Source: RH-AL1 sp965249685
GTDB taxonomy: Bacteria > Pseudomonadota > Alphaproteobacteria > Rhizobiales > Beijerinckiaceae
DNA: 64,000 nucleotides
NCBI GenBank assembly: GCA_965249685.1
Contig: CBDFMN010000003.1
Span: 1,798,001 to 1,862,000, forward strand
Reading direction: 5' to 3'
Shown: piece by piece, positions 18,026 to 27,321 of the stretch
Numbering within the stretch: position 1 is the stretch's first letter
How the letters are laid out: the number at the start of each line of letters is the position of its first letter
Program-made: the position numbers and the translations under genes
Notes under the pieces: model-generated
What the model was told of the DNA's origin: nothing
Databases searched by the model: none
The model's input: the letters and a program-made list of their open reading frames with translations, nothing else

Positions 18026-19156
18026 ATGACGCAACGTATTCTCGATTTCCTCCGCGCGCGCCGTGAAGACGGCCCGTGCCTCGTCGTAGACCTCGACGTG
18101 GTGCGCGATAATTACGCGACCTTCGCCAAGGCGCTGCCGGATACCCGCGTCTTCTACGCGGTGAAGGCCAATCCCGACGCGGCGGTACTCAGCCTGCTCG
18201 CGCAGCTCGGCTCATGCTTCGACACCGCCTCCGTCGTCGAGATCGAGCAGGTGCTGGCCGCCGGCGCGAGCCCCGACCGCATCTCCTTCGGCAACACGAT
18301 CAAGAAGGAGCGCGACATCGCCCGCGCCTTTCAGCTCGGCATCCGTCTCTTCGCGGTGGATTGCGAGGCGGAGGTGGAGAAGATCGCCCGCGTCGCGCCC
18401 GGCGCTAAGGTGTTTTGCCGCATGCTCTGCGACGGCGACGGTGCGGAATGGCCCCTGTCGCGCAAGTTCGGCTGCGACGTCGCCATGGCGCCGCGCGTGC
18501 TCGAGCACGCCCAGCGCCTGGGGCTCGTCGCCTATGGCCTGTCGTTCCACGTCGGCTCGCAGCAGCGCAATCCGCTGATGTGGGACGGCGCGCTGAAGGC
18601 CGCATCCGCGATCTTCCGCGATCTCGCGGACTGCGGGATCAACCTGCAGATGGTGAACCTCGGCGGCGGCTTCCCCACCAAGTACCTGAAGGACATTCCC
18701 GCGGTGCAGGCCTACGGGAATGCGATCTTCGCCTCCTTGCGTGAGCATTTCGGCAACCGCATCCCGGAGACGATCATCGAGCCGGGCCGCGGCATGGTGG
18801 GCAATGCGGGCGTGATCGAGGCGGAAGTGGTTCTGATCTCGAGGAAGTCGGACGAGGACAAGGTGCGCTGGGTGTACCTCGACATCGGCAAGTTCGGCGG
18901 CCTCGCCGAGACGATGGACGAGATGATCCGCTATCCCATCCGCACCGACTTCGACGCGGACGCCAAGGAGCCGTGCGTGATCGCCGGGCCGACATGCGAT
19001 TCCGTCGACGTGCTCTACGAGAAGGAGCCCTACCTCCTTCCCGTAAGCCTGACGATCGGGGCGAAGGTGCTGATCGAGGGAACGGGTGCCTATACGACGA
19101 CCTATTCCGCGGCCGGCTTCAACGGTTTTCCGCCGCTGCGCTCCTACGTCATCTGA
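18026..19156 (+). CDS. Ornithine/lysine decarboxylase, fold type III PLP enzyme
   Basis: Cytoplasmic PLP enzyme (376 aa) that decarboxylates L-ornithine to putrescine, possibly also lysine to cadaverine. The PLP-binding lysine is in F-Y-A-V-K-A-N-P (Lys 47). The glycine loop is N-L-G-G-G-F-P, the phosphate-binding stretch E-P-G-R-G-M-V, and the active-site cysteine sits in G-P-T-C-D-S-V-D (Cys 324), contributed across the dimer. ATG 18026 has CGAAGGGA upstream. The length matches alphaproteobacterial short-form Odc2. It heads a polyamine block with homospermidine synthase 890 bases downstream, so putrescine is the expected product, and it has a long structured leader. Confidence 0.95.
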   Translation: MTQRILDFLRARREDGPCLVVDLDVVRDNYATFAKALPDTRVFYAVKANPDAAVLSLLAQLGSCFDTASVVEIEQVLAAGASPDRISFGNTIKKERDIARAFQLGIRLFAVDCEAEVEKIARVAPGAKVFCRMLCDGDGAEWPLSRKFGCDVAMAPRVLEHAQRLGLVAYGLSFHVGSQQRNPLMWDGALKAASAIFRDLADCGINLQMVNLGGGFPTKYLKDIPAVQAYGNAIFASLREHFGNRIPETIIEPGRGMVGNAGVIEAEVVLISRKSDEDKVRWVYLDIGKFGGLAETMDEMIRYPIRTDFDADAKEPCVIAGPTCDSVDVLYEKEPYLLPVSLTIGAKVLIEGTGAYTTTYSAAGFNGFPPLRSYVI

Positions 19157-19292
19157 CGCGCGGACGACTATTGGCGGGCGGGGCTTAACTTTGCCCGCCC
19201 GGGTCACCCCCCTGTCCCGAACGGCCACGCCTCGGCGTCGGTGCGAGGGTCATCCCTCTGCAACCCTGGACCATCGTCCCGGGGAGACGCCG

Positions 19293-19913
19293 ATGACCTC
19301 CATGAACAATTCCGACTTTCTCGCGCCCGCACTCCCATCACTTGCGGTCCAGGTGCGGCCCGCGCTCGTCATAGCCACGGAGCAGTCCGCGGACGTGGCG
19401 GCGCGCGAGACCCTGCTCGACGCGGCGTTCGGGCCGGCGCGCTTTACCAAGTCCAGCCAGAAGCTGCGGCTCGGGCGTCTGCCCGCACGCGGGCTCTCGC
19501 TCGTCGCTCGTCTGGACGGAGCGCTCGTGGGTACGGTGCGGCTCTGGCACGTCGTCGCCGGCACGACCCCTGCGCTGTTGCTTGGGCCGCTGGCCGTCGA
19601 TTCCCGCCATCGCGAGCACGGGATCGGTAGCATGTTGATGCGTCAGGCGATCGAGCAGGCGCAGGTCTTTGGTCACCGGGCGATCCTGCTCGTAGGCGAT
19701 GCGCCTTATTATGCCCGCTTCGGCTTCAGCCGGCAGCATGCGCTGGGACTGCGGATGCCGGGCCCTGTCGATCCGGATCGTTTCCTCGGCCTGGAGTTGC
19801 AGGGCGGTGCCTTGCGTGAGGCGAGAGGCCTGCTGCGTCCCACCGGCGTCATGGACCTGAATGGGGCGCAACGAAACGCCTTCGGGCGGTCGGGCCTGAA
19901 AGCCGCCGCCTAA
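19293..19913 (+). CDS. GNAT family N-acetyltransferase
   Basis: A 206-aa cytoplasmic acetyl-CoA dependent acetyltransferase. ATG 19293 follows GGGGAG. The acetyl-CoA site is visible as L-A-V-D-S-R-H-R-E-H-G-I-G-S-M-L-M (about residues 98-114), and a later Y-Y-A-R-F-G-F-S is the YhbS-type beta6-beta7 turn. Closest to YhbS/COG3153 acetyltransferases. It sits between ornithine decarboxylase and homospermidine synthase on the same strand, which raises, without proving, a polyamine or amino-acid substrate. A weak hairpin (arms about 19173-19179 and 19193-19199) separates it from the decarboxylase. Confidence 0.88.
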   Translation: MTSMNNSDFLAPALPSLAVQVRPALVIATEQSADVAARETLLDAAFGPARFTKSSQKLRLGRLPARGLSLVARLDGALVGTVRLWHVVAGTTPALLLGPLAVDSRHREHGIGSMLMRQAIEQAQVFGHRAILLVGDAPYYARFGFSRQHALGLRMPGPVDPDRFLGLELQGGALREARGLLRPTGVMDLNGAQRNAFGRSGLKAAA

Positions 19914-20044
19914 TTCCGCATGCCTGTCGTCAGCCTGTCACCGAACGGTTTCACCGATGATCGATCTGCAACCTCGGCGGCTCTGCTGCCGGGGTCTTCT
20001 CCGGCGTTGACACGTTTGCGCCGACCACTTTGGAGACACTTGGA

Positions 20045-21478
20045 ATGACGGACTTTCCCGTGCACGGCACGATCACCGGCCCGATCGTGATGATCGGCTT
20101 CGGCTCCATCGGCAAGGGCACGCTGCCACTGATCGAGCGCCATTTCACCTTCGATGCCAAGCGGCTGACCGTCATCGACCCCGAGGCGAAGGACCGCGCG
20201 CTGCTCGACGAGCGTGGTATCCGCTTCGTTCAGGACCGGATCACGCGCGACAACATCGACGCCCTGCTGCGGCCGCTATTGACCCAGGGGAAGGGACAGG
20301 CGTTCGTCGTAAACCTGTCCATCGAGGTCTCGTCCGTCGCCGTCATGCGCCTTTGCGCCGAACTTGGCGCACTCTACATCGACACGGTCGCCGAGCCCTG
20401 GCCGGGATTCTACACCGACACGTCGCGGTCGATCTCGCAACGCTCGAACTACGCGTTGCGCGACGAGGTGACCACGCTGAAGCACGAGCTTGACGCGGCG
20501 GGTCCGACGGCGGTCTCCTGCTGCGGCGCCAACCCCGGCATGGTCTCCTGGTTCGTCAAGCAGGCTCTACTCAACGTCGCCGCCGATTGCGGCGTGCAAG
20601 CGGGCAAGCCGGCCACCCGCGGGGAGTGGGCGAAGCTGGCGCAGAGGGTGGGCGTCAAGGGCATCCACATCGCCGAGCGCGACACGCAACGCGCGAAGAC
20701 GCCGAAGCCGATGGGCACCTTCGTCAACACATGGTCGGTCGAGGGCTTCGTCTCCGAAGGCCTGCAGCCGGCGGAACTCGGTTGGGGCACGCACGAGAAG
20801 GCGCTGCCTCCCGAGGGCCGGCGGCACGAGTTCGGCCCGGATTGCGCGATCTACCTTATGCGCCCAGGTGCCGGCACACGGGTGCGGTCCTGGTGCCCGA
20901 CGCCGGGCGCGCAGCATGGCTTCCTCGTCACTCACAACGAGGCGATCTCTATCGCCGACTACCTGACGGTGCGCGAGGGCGCCGACGTCGCTTACCGCCC
21001 GACCTGCCACTACGCCTACCGTCCGGCCGACGACGCCGTGCTTTCTCTCGACGAGATGGCAGGAGGCCAATGGAAGCAGCAGGGCCGCAGCCAAATCCTG
21101 GACGAGACGGAGATCCTCGACGGGATCGACGAACTCGGCGTGCTGCTCTACGGCCACGCGAAGAACGCCTATTGGTACGGCTCGCAGCTCTCGATCGAGG
21201 AGACTCGGCGCATCGCGCCCTATCAGAACGCGACGGGCATGCAGGTCACCTCCGCCGTCCTCGCCGGCATGGTCTGGGCGCTGGAGAACCCGGCGCGCGG
21301 CCTCGTCGAGGCGGACGAGATCGACTTCGAGCGCTGCCTCGAGGTTCAGCGGCCCTATCTTGGCCCGGTCGTAGGCCAGTACACGGACTGGACGCCGCTG
21401 AAGGACCGCGGCGTCCTGTTTCCCGAAGAGGTCGACGCCGACGACCCCTGGCAGTTCAAGAACGTTCTCGTGCGGTGA
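20045..21478 (+). CDS. hss: Homospermidine synthase
   Basis: NAD+-dependent enzyme that joins two putrescine molecules (or putrescine and spermidine) to give sym-homospermidine, a major polyamine in rhizobia and relatives. The 477-aa protein has an N-terminal Rossmann fold (M-I-G-F-G-S-I-G-K-G, residues 16-25) and family-typical segments C-G-A-N-P-G-M-V-S-W-F, T-W-S-V-E-G-F and T-H-N-E-A-I-S-I. ATG 20045 is chosen over 20030 because GGAG lies 9 bases upstream. With the upstream decarboxylase it forms a two-step route from ornithine to homospermidine. There is no sign of damage. Confidence 0.96.
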   Translation: MTDFPVHGTITGPIVMIGFGSIGKGTLPLIERHFTFDAKRLTVIDPEAKDRALLDERGIRFVQDRITRDNIDALLRPLLTQGKGQAFVVNLSIEVSSVAVMRLCAELGALYIDTVAEPWPGFYTDTSRSISQRSNYALRDEVTTLKHELDAAGPTAVSCCGANPGMVSWFVKQALLNVAADCGVQAGKPATRGEWAKLAQRVGVKGIHIAERDTQRAKTPKPMGTFVNTWSVEGFVSEGLQPAELGWGTHEKALPPEGRRHEFGPDCAIYLMRPGAGTRVRSWCPTPGAQHGFLVTHNEAISIADYLTVREGADVAYRPTCHYAYRPADDAVLSLDEMAGGQWKQQGRSQILDETEILDGIDELGVLLYGHAKNAYWYGSQLSIEETRRIAPYQNATGMQVTSAVLAGMVWALENPARGLVEADEIDFERCLEVQRPYLGPVVGQYTDWTPLKDRGVLFPEEVDADDPWQFKNVLVR

Positions 21479-21625
21479 CGGTCTTCGGGGCCGCGCCATA
21501 GCTGGCACCAGCCAAGCCATGGTAGTGGAGGCGCCGCGCCAATCGAAGATGGCGGCCGCGCTGCCTCGCTTTGGCCAGACGGGTGCGGCTAGAGTGCGAG
21601 CGGATCAACAGGACATGCGATTGGC

Positions 21626-22270
21626 ATGATGCGACGACGATGCCGCTTGGCCGCCCTGGGCCTGGTGCTGACCGCCACTCCTGCCCTCTCCCACCCGCAC
21701 GTCTGGGTCGAGGCCCAGGCACAGGTGCTGTTCGACAAAAGCGGCGCGATGCACGGCATCCGCAACACCTGGGTCTTCGACGAGATGTATTCGGCCTTCG
21801 CAGTCCAGGGACTGGAGAAGGACGGCAAGCTGGCCAGCCCACAGGACCTGGCGCCGCTCGCCGAGACGAACGTCTCCTCGCTGGCCGAATTCGACTATTT
21901 CACCTATGCGAAAACCGGCGGCCAGAAGATGAAGTTCGGCAAGCCGGTCGACTACGCGCTGGAAGAGCGGCCGGACAAGCGCGTCGTGCTGCGCTTCACC
22001 CTACCCCTGGCCGAGCCGATGCGGATCAAGCGGTTCATGTCGTTCCAGATCTACGACCCGACCTATTTCGTCGATTTCGAATTGGCGGCGAAGGACCCGG
22101 TCGCGCTGGCGGAACCGCCGCAGGGCTGCTCGCAGAGCGTGCTCGGCGCCAACCCGCTCGTCGTCGCCGAGGGCAAGAAGGTGGCAACCGGGTTCGACAG
22201 CGGCCTGCAGCCGCCGAGCGACGATTTCGCACTGAAAATGGCGAGCCGCGTCATCGTCGCCTGCCCGTGA
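21626..22270 (+). CDS. DUF1007 family periplasmic protein
   Basis: A 214-aa exported protein with signal peptide (R-R-R-C-R-L-A-A-L-G-L-V-L, cleavage after A-L-S) followed immediately by the DUF1007 hallmark H-P-H-V-W-V-E. The mature N-terminal His-x-His is a likely metal ligand, since members of this family are repeatedly encoded next to nickel/cobalt or zinc transporters. Here the stop codon overlaps the start of a NicO transporter, so a role in handling the transported metal in the periplasm is inferred. The Shine-Dalgarno before ATG 21626 is weak; the next Met codon (21629) is equally possible. Confidence 0.9.
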   Translation: MMRRRCRLAALGLVLTATPALSHPHVWVEAQAQVLFDKSGAMHGIRNTWVFDEMYSAFAVQGLEKDGKLASPQDLAPLAETNVSSLAEFDYFTYAKTGGQKMKFGKPVDYALEERPDKRVVLRFTLPLAEPMRIKRFMSFQIYDPTYFVDFELAAKDPVALAEPPQGCSQSVLGANPLVVAEGKKVATGFDSGLQPPSDDFALKMASRVIVACP

Positions 22271-23337
22271 AGGAGAACGCTATCGTCCCCCTCATCAAGG
22301 TCGGCATCGCGGCCACCCTCCTTCTCGCGTTGGGCGAGGTGACGGCCCTCGCGCAAATCGCCCACCATCCGTTCGCGATCGGCGCCAACGAAGGCGCCGT
22401 AGGCCATCAGAATGCCCTTGGCGCCTGGATCATCGGGCAGGAGAGCGCTTTCTACCGCATGTTGAACGGCGCCTTGCGCGCCACCCGGGACGATCCGCGC
22501 GGGGCACTTGGGCTAATCGGCATCAGCCTGGCTTACGGCGTCTTCCACGCCGCGGGACCGGGACACGGCAAAGCGGTGGTCGCCTCCTACATGATCTCCA
22601 ACGAGGTGGCGCTGCGCCGTGGCCTCGCGATCGCCGCTTTGGCGGCGCTGCTGCAAGCGCTGGTCGCCGTGGTGCTCATCGGCATTCTTGGCGCGCTCTT
22701 TCACGCCACGGCACAGCGCCTGATGGCGGCGACGGAAACGCTCGAATTCGCCAGTTACCTTGGCATCGCCGCGCTCGGCGCGGTCCTGGTTTGGCGCAAG
22801 GGTCGCTCCGTCGCCGCCGTCCTGCGGCCTAAACCGGCCGGCTCGATGCTACTCGCGAGCGCGGGCATGGGCGTCCTGTTCGATGAGGTCTCCTCCGGCG
22901 GCACCGGCCGCTTCGCCGCCGACAATGGGGTCACCCACATCCATGGGCCGGAGTGCGGGCATTTCCACATGCCCGATCCCGTCGCTCTCGCGTCGCTCGG
23001 TTTCGATTGGAAGGCTGCCGCGACGACGATCGTGACGGCCGGCGCACGGCCTTGTTCCGGTGCGCTCGCGGTCCTGATCTTCTCGCTCTCGCAGGGTATG
23101 TTCTGGGTCGGTGTCGCCGCGGCCTTCGCCATGGCCATCGGGACGGCCGCGACGACGGGGGCTCTAGCGATCGTGGCCGTCTACGCGAAAGACGTGGCCG
23201 TGCGGTTGGCGGGCGGCGGCTCAGGTCGTGGCCTGCTCGTCGGCCGCCTGGCCGAGCTCGCTGCCGCGGTCTGCGTACTGGCCTTCGGCCTTGCGTTGAT
23301 CCTTGCGTCCCTGACAGGCGAACACATCACGGGATGA
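22267..23337 (+). CDS. Nickel/cobalt transporter, NicO (RcnA-like) family
   Basis: Inner-membrane metal exporter (356 aa) of the NicO family. Seven or so hydrophobic segments are visible. The hallmark H-A-A-G-P-G-H-G-K-A follows Y-G-V-F near residue 95, and a cytoplasmic loop holds a His/Cys cluster, H-I-H-G-P-E-C-G-H-F-H, suited to metal binding; a second signature, T-A-G-A-R-P-C-S-G-A, lies beyond it. I use GTG 22267, overlapping the DUF1007 stop (GTGA). Oddly, a perfect AAGGAG sits just inside the gene (22270-22275), six bases before an in-frame ATC (22282), so a non-standard start is conceivable. The two genes almost certainly act together. Confidence 0.9.
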   Translation: MKENAIVPLIKVGIAATLLLALGEVTALAQIAHHPFAIGANEGAVGHQNALGAWIIGQESAFYRMLNGALRATRDDPRGALGLIGISLAYGVFHAAGPGHGKAVVASYMISNEVALRRGLAIAALAALLQALVAVVLIGILGALFHATAQRLMAATETLEFASYLGIAALGAVLVWRKGRSVAAVLRPKPAGSMLLASAGMGVLFDEVSSGGTGRFAADNGVTHIHGPECGHFHMPDPVALASLGFDWKAAATTIVTAGARPCSGALAVLIFSLSQGMFWVGVAAAFAMAIGTAATTGALAIVAVYAKDVAVRLAGGGSGRGLLVGRLAELAAAVCVLAFGLALILASLTGEHITG

Positions 23338-23532
23338 GGGCTCGTCGCATCGAAGCGACGGTCGCACGCTACGGCAGTGGCAGTCCGCTCGGTGACACCT
23401 GATAGGGCGAGGGCCTCCAGCCCAAAACGCGCCATCTACAGGAGCCAGCGAAGATGAGCGCAAGACCTGCCACGGCGTTCGGCGCTTAGTGGGTCAAGCG
23501 AGCGACGCGATAACGACAGGTCGATCGGACGC

Positions 23533-25059
23533 TTAGAGCGCGGCGCGCTCCAGGGCCTGAGCCGCGCGGCGCAGGCCAATCGGCGGTCCGGCGAGCGGGG
23601 GCGGTGGAGCATAAAGCTTGACGGCAGCGACGGGAACCGCAGGCTTCTCCTGGCTGTGCTGGGCGGAAGCGGCGCGCAGTCCAAGGTTGCGGTTCGGCAA
23701 AGGGGAATGAGCAACCGGCTCGCGCGACGCGGCGCGCGGGCCAATCGTCGGTTCGGTGGCGGCGAAGGCGAGCGCGGGTCCTGCGGATCGACGTGTCTCG
23801 CTGCCTTGCGTGATAATCGCCGGCAGGTTGGCGCGGCGGAGGGACGGCATGAGAGCGGCGTCCGCCGGGCCAGCCGCGATGAGGCCGCCGATCGGGTCCA
23901 CGGCAGGCCGCGGAACCGGCGCCGGCAGAACCGACACCTCGACAGCAGCGAGTTGGAGCCTGAAGGGCGCGAGGGGCCGGGTCGGCGGCAGCGGAATGTC
24001 GGCGGAGGCCACGATCAGGTCCATAGGGCGGCGCGGAGGCAGCGGGAGGCTGCCTGTGACCTCGCCGGCCGCGTCGCCGCGATCGACTGGCGCGGGCTCC
24101 GCCACCATGATCGTCGGCGCGGTCGTTTCAGGCGAGGCGCTTGCCACGACCGTCGGGCGTGGCTCCGGTGCGGCCTGCGTTGCAGCCGGCTCGCGCCGGG
24201 CTGGGCCGCCGGTCGCCACCGACGCCTCGTCACCCTCGGTGTTGTTGGCATAGGCCGTGGCCATCGGCTGCACGGGAGCGGCACCGCCGTCACGCGGCGC
24301 GTCACCAGAACCGCCAAAGAGCCAGGCAAAGAAGCCCTGCGATTGCTGTGCCGGCGGGAGTTCCGTGCCGCCACGCGCCGCGATCTCGGCTCGCGCCTCC
24401 TCGTAACGCGCCATCGGCTGGCCGTTGGAGGGGATGTGGACCGTCTTACCGTCGGGGAAGAGGCGAGCGAGCTGGTCGTAGTTCATGCGCGGCCAGCTAC
24501 GCACGCCGCCGACGTCGATATGGACGAAGTTTGCGGACTGATAGTAGCCGACGCCGCCGCGCTGCAGGCGCATCGCAATCTCGCGAATGCGCTCCATGGG
24601 CATGCCCGGCATCGTCGTGTCCATCGCCTTGCCGAGCATGTGCTGGGAATGCTCGGCCACTGCGCGCGAGCGGCGGCGCAACATGGCGTTGGTCTCGGGC
24701 GACCGGTAGGCCGAGTAGATCTGGATCGGCTGGTCGGCACCCGCCGTGCGGTAGACCTCCCAGACGGTGTCGAACAGGCGGGGATCCATCGCGATCTGGT
24801 CGTTGTTGCGCCAGTCGCGGAGGAAGTAGTTGAGCCTGTCGAGGACAGCCTGATCGTAGCGGCCGTCGACCCGGAAGGTGGCGTCGATCGATTCACCGGT
24901 GTGGGTATGGTAAAGATGGATAGTGCGGGTATCGCCGTTGGCGACGGCGGTCTCGGTGGCTGTGGGAGTGACGAACCATCCCAGAAGAGACCAGGCCACG
25001 CTGGCGGACGCGAGCACCAGGAGTCTTGTCGCAACCGTGCGGAAACGCGTCGTTCGCAA
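23533..25059 (-). CDS. DUF882 / peptidase M15A-like exported protein with long Pro-rich tail
   Basis: A 508-aa envelope protein. TTG 25059 is preferred because GGAAGG stands 8 bases upstream; the open frame reaches 25128. A transmembrane or uncleaved signal segment (L-L-V-L-A-S-A-S-V-A-W-S-L-L-G-W-F) is followed by a DUF882/YcbK domain up to about residue 220. The zinc ligands expected for M15A peptidases are present as S-Q-H-M-L-G-K-A-M-D (H-x-x-G-x-A-x-D) and F-V-H-I-D. The remaining 280 residues are low-complexity Pro/Ala/Arg repeats of the type L-P-P-R-R-P and L-P-P-T-R-P-L, with no recognisable domain. Likely works on peptidoglycan peptides, next to an L,D-transpeptidase. Confidence 0.85.
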   Translation of the reverse strand: MRTTRFRTVATRLLVLASASVAWSLLGWFVTPTATETAVANGDTRTIHLYHTHTGESIDATFRVDGRYDQAVLDRLNYFLRDWRNNDQIAMDPRLFDTVWEVYRTAGADQPIQIYSAYRSPETNAMLRRRSRAVAEHSQHMLGKAMDTTMPGMPMERIREIAMRLQRGGVGYYQSANFVHIDVGGVRSWPRMNYDQLARLFPDGKTVHIPSNGQPMARYEEARAEIAARGGTELPPAQQSQGFFAWLFGGSGDAPRDGGAAPVQPMATAYANNTEGDEASVATGGPARREPAATQAAPEPRPTVVASASPETTAPTIMVAEPAPVDRGDAAGEVTGSLPLPPRRPMDLIVASADIPLPPTRPLAPFRLQLAAVEVSVLPAPVPRPAVDPIGGLIAAGPADAALMPSLRRANLPAIITQGSETRRSAGPALAFAATEPTIGPRAASREPVAHSPLPNRNLGLRAASAQHSQEKPAVPVAAVKLYAPPPPLAGPPIGLRRAAQALERAAL

Positions 25060-25201
25060 AGGCAGAACCTTCCGGTTGTGGCAGGCCGAGCCTACGTTGA
25101 CCAAATGGTTACAAACAAGGGTTAACATCCCGTGTTACCCCTTACCCGACGCTTTTCGGCCATGTGTGACTTGGAATCAACCATCCTGCCGTGGGGGCGG
25201 C

Positions 25202-27118
25202 TCAGCTTTCCTCGCCGAGCGCCCCTGCGATGCGGTGGACGTAGTCGTAGACGTCGTCGCGCAGGGCAAGGCGCCCTGTCTCGTCGACGCTCGCAGTGAA
25301 ATATTCGATGTGAATGGGTAACGGCTTGGGCAGGCCGACGTGGCGCTCCGAGTCGCCGAGCAGCTTCGTCAGGTGCATCTCGCTCCACTTGTCCTGGTTC
25401 AGCACGCTCGCCGCGAAGCGGAAGGGTTGGTCGACGCGCACGCACCCATGACTGTAGGCGCGCCGCGCGGTGGCAAACAGCGCCTTGGACGGCGTGTCGT
25501 GGAGGTAGACGGCATAATCGTTGGGGAAGATGAATTTGACGCGACCGAGCGCGTTGCGCTCGCCGGCCGGTTGCTTGACGACGAGCCGCCCGTTCTTCTC
25601 CGTGACGGTATAGCCGAGGCGGTCGAGGTAACCGGGGTCCTGCGCCAGCTTCGGCAGCATCTCCTTCTTGATGATGGAGTCCGGCACGTTCCAGACGGGA
25701 TTGACGATCACCACCTGCATGGCATTGGAGAACAGCGGCGTCGGCGTGTCCTTCTTGCCGACGACCACGCGGTTCTTCGACGTGGCCACGCCGTCGCGGA
25801 ATACCGTGACGGTGAAGTCCGGCACGTTGACTTCGACGTGGTCGGTCCCGAGGTCGCGCGGCATCCAGCGCCACATCTCCATGTTGGCGACGAGCTGCCC
25901 CTCGAGCCGCGAGGGGCGGCCGCCGGACAGTGCCGCGATCGTCCGCTTGGTGAGGACGCCGGACGCCGGCAGGCCATTGGCCTTCTGGAAGTCGGCGACG
26001 GCGGCCGCAACCTCCGTGTCGTAGCGCAGCGCCTGCGGCTCGCCATCGATGGTACCATCGAGGCTGAAGCGGGAGCGGATCAGCGGCACGCGGGGATCGC
26101 GCATGCCGATCTTCAGATCCGGGCCGGCAGGGATGGCGGAGGCGGTCACCGGCGTGTGGGCGGCGCGCAGTTCCGTCAGCTTGTCGCGCAGCGCGCGATA
26201 GCGGGGCTCCACCGGATTGAAACCACGCAGGCGCTCGCCAGCGTCGGCGCCGGCGGCGGCGACCGTCTCCAGTGCCTCGGCCGCGTCCGCGAGCGTCGGC
26301 TTCAGCCCGATGAGCGGCGCGATCGCGCGCGGATCGATGCGGCTCCCGCTCGCCTGGCGGGCATAGGTGACGACGGCCTCCGAGAGGGCCAACTCGCTCT
26401 CCGCCATCTCCGCGGGAGTGCCGGTCGTCTTCAGCGCGACGGGGGTGGAGGCGAGGCGCAGCGCGTCGTCGCCGGCATGCGCGAGGCGCGCCAGCACCGG
26501 CGACGCCGCCGCCACGGGAGCGCTGTCGGCCGACCACACAGGTTTGAAGGAATGCGCGAGATAGAAGAAACGGATCGCCTCGCGCTCCTTGCGCCGCTCG
26601 GCCGCGTTCGGCCCCCTGATGTCGGTGGCCGCCCTCTTGTCGAGCGCGCTTTTAATGGCGGCATTGAGCGCCGGCAGGGCATCCTCAGCAGGTCTTGCGG
26701 CCTCGGCTGGCGTCTGCGGCTTCGCGTCTAACGGATCGGAGGCCGGCGCGACGGCGGGCGGCTTGATCGCCATGTTGGGTTCCGGGTCGATCCCCTTATC
26801 GTCGTAGGACGCACCTTCGGCCTTGCCGGCAGCGCGGCCGGGCGCCCACGATGGCAGCAGTTCGGCGCCGCCGAGGGCCTTGCCGTCCGGAGCCGGGGCG
26901 CCGCCGAGCTCGAAGCGTTCCGCGCCCTCGGGGGGCACCGGCTTCGGCAGGGCGAGATCGGGGCGTCCTGCCACCTTCTCCAGCGCGGCCGTATTTTGAC
27001 GCTGGGGCGCGGCGGTGGCTGGACTGGCGGCAGCCCCGGAGACCGTGGGGCCCGCGACGAGCACGAAGGCCAGCGTTGCGGCGCCGCCAAGCTGGAAAGA
27101 AAAAGACCTTGCCCGCAT
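25202..27118 (-). CDS. L,D-transpeptidase, YcbB/LdtD type
   Basis: A periplasmic peptidoglycan cross-linking enzyme (638 aa) that makes 3-3 links. ATG 27118 follows AGGGG and gives a signal peptide ending near V-S-G-A-A-A-S. A long Ala/Pro-rich region precedes a scaffold domain, a PG_binding_1 segment (D-F-Q-K-A-N-G-L-P-A-S-G-V-L, about residue 380) and the YkuD catalytic domain, with active-site motif Y-S-H-G-C-V-R-V (Cys 559). The order scaffold, PG-binding, YkuD matches E. coli YcbB (615 aa). It lies 142 bases upstream of the DUF882 gene on the same strand, forming an envelope-remodelling pair. Confidence 0.93.
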   Translation of the reverse strand: MRARSFSFQLGGAATLAFVLVAGPTVSGAAASPATAAPQRQNTAALEKVAGRPDLALPKPVPPEGAERFELGGAPAPDGKALGGAELLPSWAPGRAAGKAEGASYDDKGIDPEPNMAIKPPAVAPASDPLDAKPQTPAEAARPAEDALPALNAAIKSALDKRAATDIRGPNAAERRKEREAIRFFYLAHSFKPVWSADSAPVAAASPVLARLAHAGDDALRLASTPVALKTTGTPAEMAESELALSEAVVTYARQASGSRIDPRAIAPLIGLKPTLADAAEALETVAAAGADAGERLRGFNPVEPRYRALRDKLTELRAAHTPVTASAIPAGPDLKIGMRDPRVPLIRSRFSLDGTIDGEPQALRYDTEVAAAVADFQKANGLPASGVLTKRTIAALSGGRPSRLEGQLVANMEMWRWMPRDLGTDHVEVNVPDFTVTVFRDGVATSKNRVVVGKKDTPTPLFSNAMQVVIVNPVWNVPDSIIKKEMLPKLAQDPGYLDRLGYTVTEKNGRLVVKQPAGERNALGRVKFIFPNDYAVYLHDTPSKALFATARRAYSHGCVRVDQPFRFAASVLNQDKWSEMHLTKLLGDSERHVGLPKPLPIHIEYFTASVDETGRLALRDDVYDYVHRIAGALGEES

Positions 27119-27321
27119 GCTCGACCCCTGGCGGAGATCCGTCCGCACCAACATGAACCCGCTGCGGCGCGCGAACGGCAAGGCCTAAGCCTGCACCATC
27201 TGGGCGCCGAAGGCGGCGAAATCAACGACCGCCGAAGTCTCATCGCGGAGGCCTCGCGGATTTTCTTCCCTCGTGGCCTGCGGGTCACGCTTCCCTGCAA
27301 CGCGCAGCTTGACCTGACCGG

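Noticed and set aside
20007..20035. TTGACA upstream of hss as a promoter
   Set aside because: The -10 position at 17 bases would fall on the Shine-Dalgarno (TTTGGA), leaving no 5' UTR; kept out of the feature list.
25100..25140. GTTAAC/GTTAC cluster upstream of the DUF882 gene as a CtrA site
   Set aside because: Spacing between half-sites is 8 or 9, not 7, on both strands.
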